A DNA stretch of 64,000 bases from Heracleum sosnowskyi (lineage: Eukaryota > Streptophyta > Magnoliopsida > Apiales > Apiaceae): positions 60,600,006 to 60,664,005 of the forward strand of contig CM061245.1 of the NCBI GenBank assembly GCA_030848705.1, in the 5' to 3' direction. The position numbers and the translations under genes are program-made. The notes under the pieces are model-generated. The model saw only the letters and a list, made by a program, of their open reading frames with translations, was not told the DNA's origin and ran no database searches. Below are positions 63,353 through 64,000 of this stretch, in pieces. How positions within the stretch are numbered: position 1 is the stretch's first letter; each line of letters starts with the position of its first letter.

Positions 63353-64000
63353 AAAACTACGAGAAAATATCCACAAAATGGCCCGCATCAATTTTTCCCC
63401 ATTTTCCTTGGATAGTCCCTTTAGAGGTAAACGTAATCGGGCATCCCTGGTATCTGCTACGATTCAGGCACGGACAGTCCCAAATGAACTTTTCTGCAAT
63501 TCTATAAACCCATAGGGTGAATCTACGAAAAAATATCCACAAAATGGCCCGCTTCAATTTTTCCCTATTTTCCTAGTATAGCTCCCTTTAGAGGTAAACG
63601 TAATCGGGCGTCCCTGGTATCTGCTACGATTCAGGAACGGACAGCCCCAAATGAACTTTTCTGCAATTCTATAAACCCATAGGGTGAAACTACGAGAAAA
63701 TATCCACAAAATGGCCCGCTTCGATTTTTCCCCATTTTCCTTGTATAGCTCCCTTTAGAGGTAAACGTAATCGGGCGTCCCCTGGTATCTGCTACGATTC
63801 AGGCACGGACAGTCCCAAATGAACTTTTCTGCAATTCTATAAACCCATAGGGTGAAACTACGAGAAAATATCCACAAAATGGCCCGCTTCGATTTTTCCC
63901 TATTTTCCTTGTATAGCTCCCTTTAGAGGTAAACGTAATCGGGCGTCCCTGGTATCTGCTACGATTCAGGAACGGACAGCCCCAAATGAACTTTTCTGCA
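63353..64000 (+). repeat. Block I partial copy at the window edge
   Basis: Y', Z, N and the first 147 bp of K. It has TCTACGAAAAAATATCC near 63525 (G-to-A at the CGAG). The array clearly continues past the window. Confidence 0.9.

Larger units (their letters stand above)
1..64000 (+). repeat. Satellite DNA array, about 168-bp monomer, fills the window
   Basis: Every stretch of the window is a copy of the same 167-168 bp unit in the same orientation. Landmarks recur once per monomer: ACTACGAGAAAATATCC, CTTTAGAGGTAAACG, CTGCTACGATTC, CCAAATGAAC and CATAGGGT. Splitting after each GGGT gives 381 monomers plus a 147-bp remnant. Block lengths predicted from the 167/168 classes match observed block lengths, so nothing foreign is hidden between monomers. 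Exceptions are a few 161-166 bp monomers with small deletions. No gene, transposon or inverted segment interrupts the array. A nucleosome-sized monomer in a long homogeneous array is typical of centromeric or heterochromatic satellites; that location is inference. The family is not recognised. Confidence 0.98.

Noticed and set aside
1..64000. CRISPR array
   Set aside because: There are repeats but no unique spacers; units are contiguous 168-bp monomers, far longer than CRISPR repeats, and no cas genes are present.
1..64000. Human or primate alpha satellite
   Set aside because: Monomer length (168, not 171 bp) and the landmarks I know of alpha satellite are absent.
1..64000. Telomere repeats, rRNA genes, LTR or other transposon fragments
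   Set aside because: No TTTAGGG/TTAGGG runs, no rRNA-like segments and no interruption of the monomer register anywhere. CCCTTTAG in the core is a single occurrence per monomer, not a telomeric run.
1..64000. A novel defence, biosynthetic or other gene system
   Set aside because: No coding capacity beyond repeat-derived short frames; nothing in the window supports a gene system.

Overview
The whole window is one uninterrupted, head-to-tail satellite DNA array. I read 381 complete or near-complete monomers plus one cut off at the right edge. All are on the same strand and nearly all are 167 or 168 bp long. I see no credible protein gene, RNA gene, transposon, unique-sequence island or inversion. 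Both window ends lie inside the array. A tandem array of this size with a nucleosome-sized monomer points to a eukaryotic chromosome, most plausibly a centromeric, pericentromeric or other heterochromatic block. I do not recognise the satellite family or species. The monomer is about 45% GC and CpG is not depleted overall (8 seen, about 8 expected in a typical monomer). There is no CENP-B box match, and it is not primate alpha satellite.

Monomer phase used here: each monomer starts just after the GGGT that ends the previous one. The 167/168 difference is almost always a CCC versus CCCC run. About 20 recurring subtypes can be told apart by fixed variants. Labels are mine: Q (ends AATTTTATAAAACC), R (TTTTCGTAG, TTCAAGCACGG), S (CCACAGAATGG, CACGAACAG), T (TCGGCTTCGA with AGGAACGG), U, V (CTCCAATTC), W, X (CATCCCC, CTGCAGTTC), Y (CCTTGGATAG, ACAGTCCC), Z (GAATCTACG, CCCTATTTTCC), N (like Q but ACAGTCCC), K (CCCTATT with CCTTGT and AGGAACGG), plus the trimer a9 (ACTACCAG, ACAACCCC), a10 (CCCCGTTTTCC) and a11. 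Primes mark derived forms: Z' has GGTCCGCTTC, Q'' has ACGAGCAAAT, R' has CGTAG with TATGCAATTC.

Layout. A (1-6707): 11-monomer higher-order repeat (HOR) of 1845 bp, about 3.4 copies, the first enlarged to 14 monomers. B (6708-12571): 35 monomers in irregular order with one 6-monomer segment present twice, 3015 bp apart. C (12572-16260): 8-mer HOR (1341 bp) then two 7-mer derivatives (1174 bp). D (16261-18605): 14-monomer mosaic. E0 (18606-25314): large units of 20, 7 and 15 monomers. E (25315-35042): seven units of an 8-mer HOR (1342 bp) with 8, 10, 8, 10, 8, 6 and 8 monomers. Transition (35043-37382). F (37383-41742): 13-mer HOR (2180 bp) twice. G (41743-50292): mosaic built on the Q-U-V-W-X-Y-Z-N-K order. 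I (50293-64000): 8-mer HOR (1339 bp), five tandem copies, then two 15-mer units (2513 bp), one more 8-mer and a partial copy.

The interest is in the architecture. One pool of subtypes has been rearranged into at least six HOR lengths within 64 kb, with derivation steps (duplication, loss, replacement, hybrid monomers) readable from diagnostic variants. The most recent expansion seems to be 51632-55648, where three 1339-bp units look identical by eye. All identity statements are from hand reading, and correct assembly of the array is assumed.
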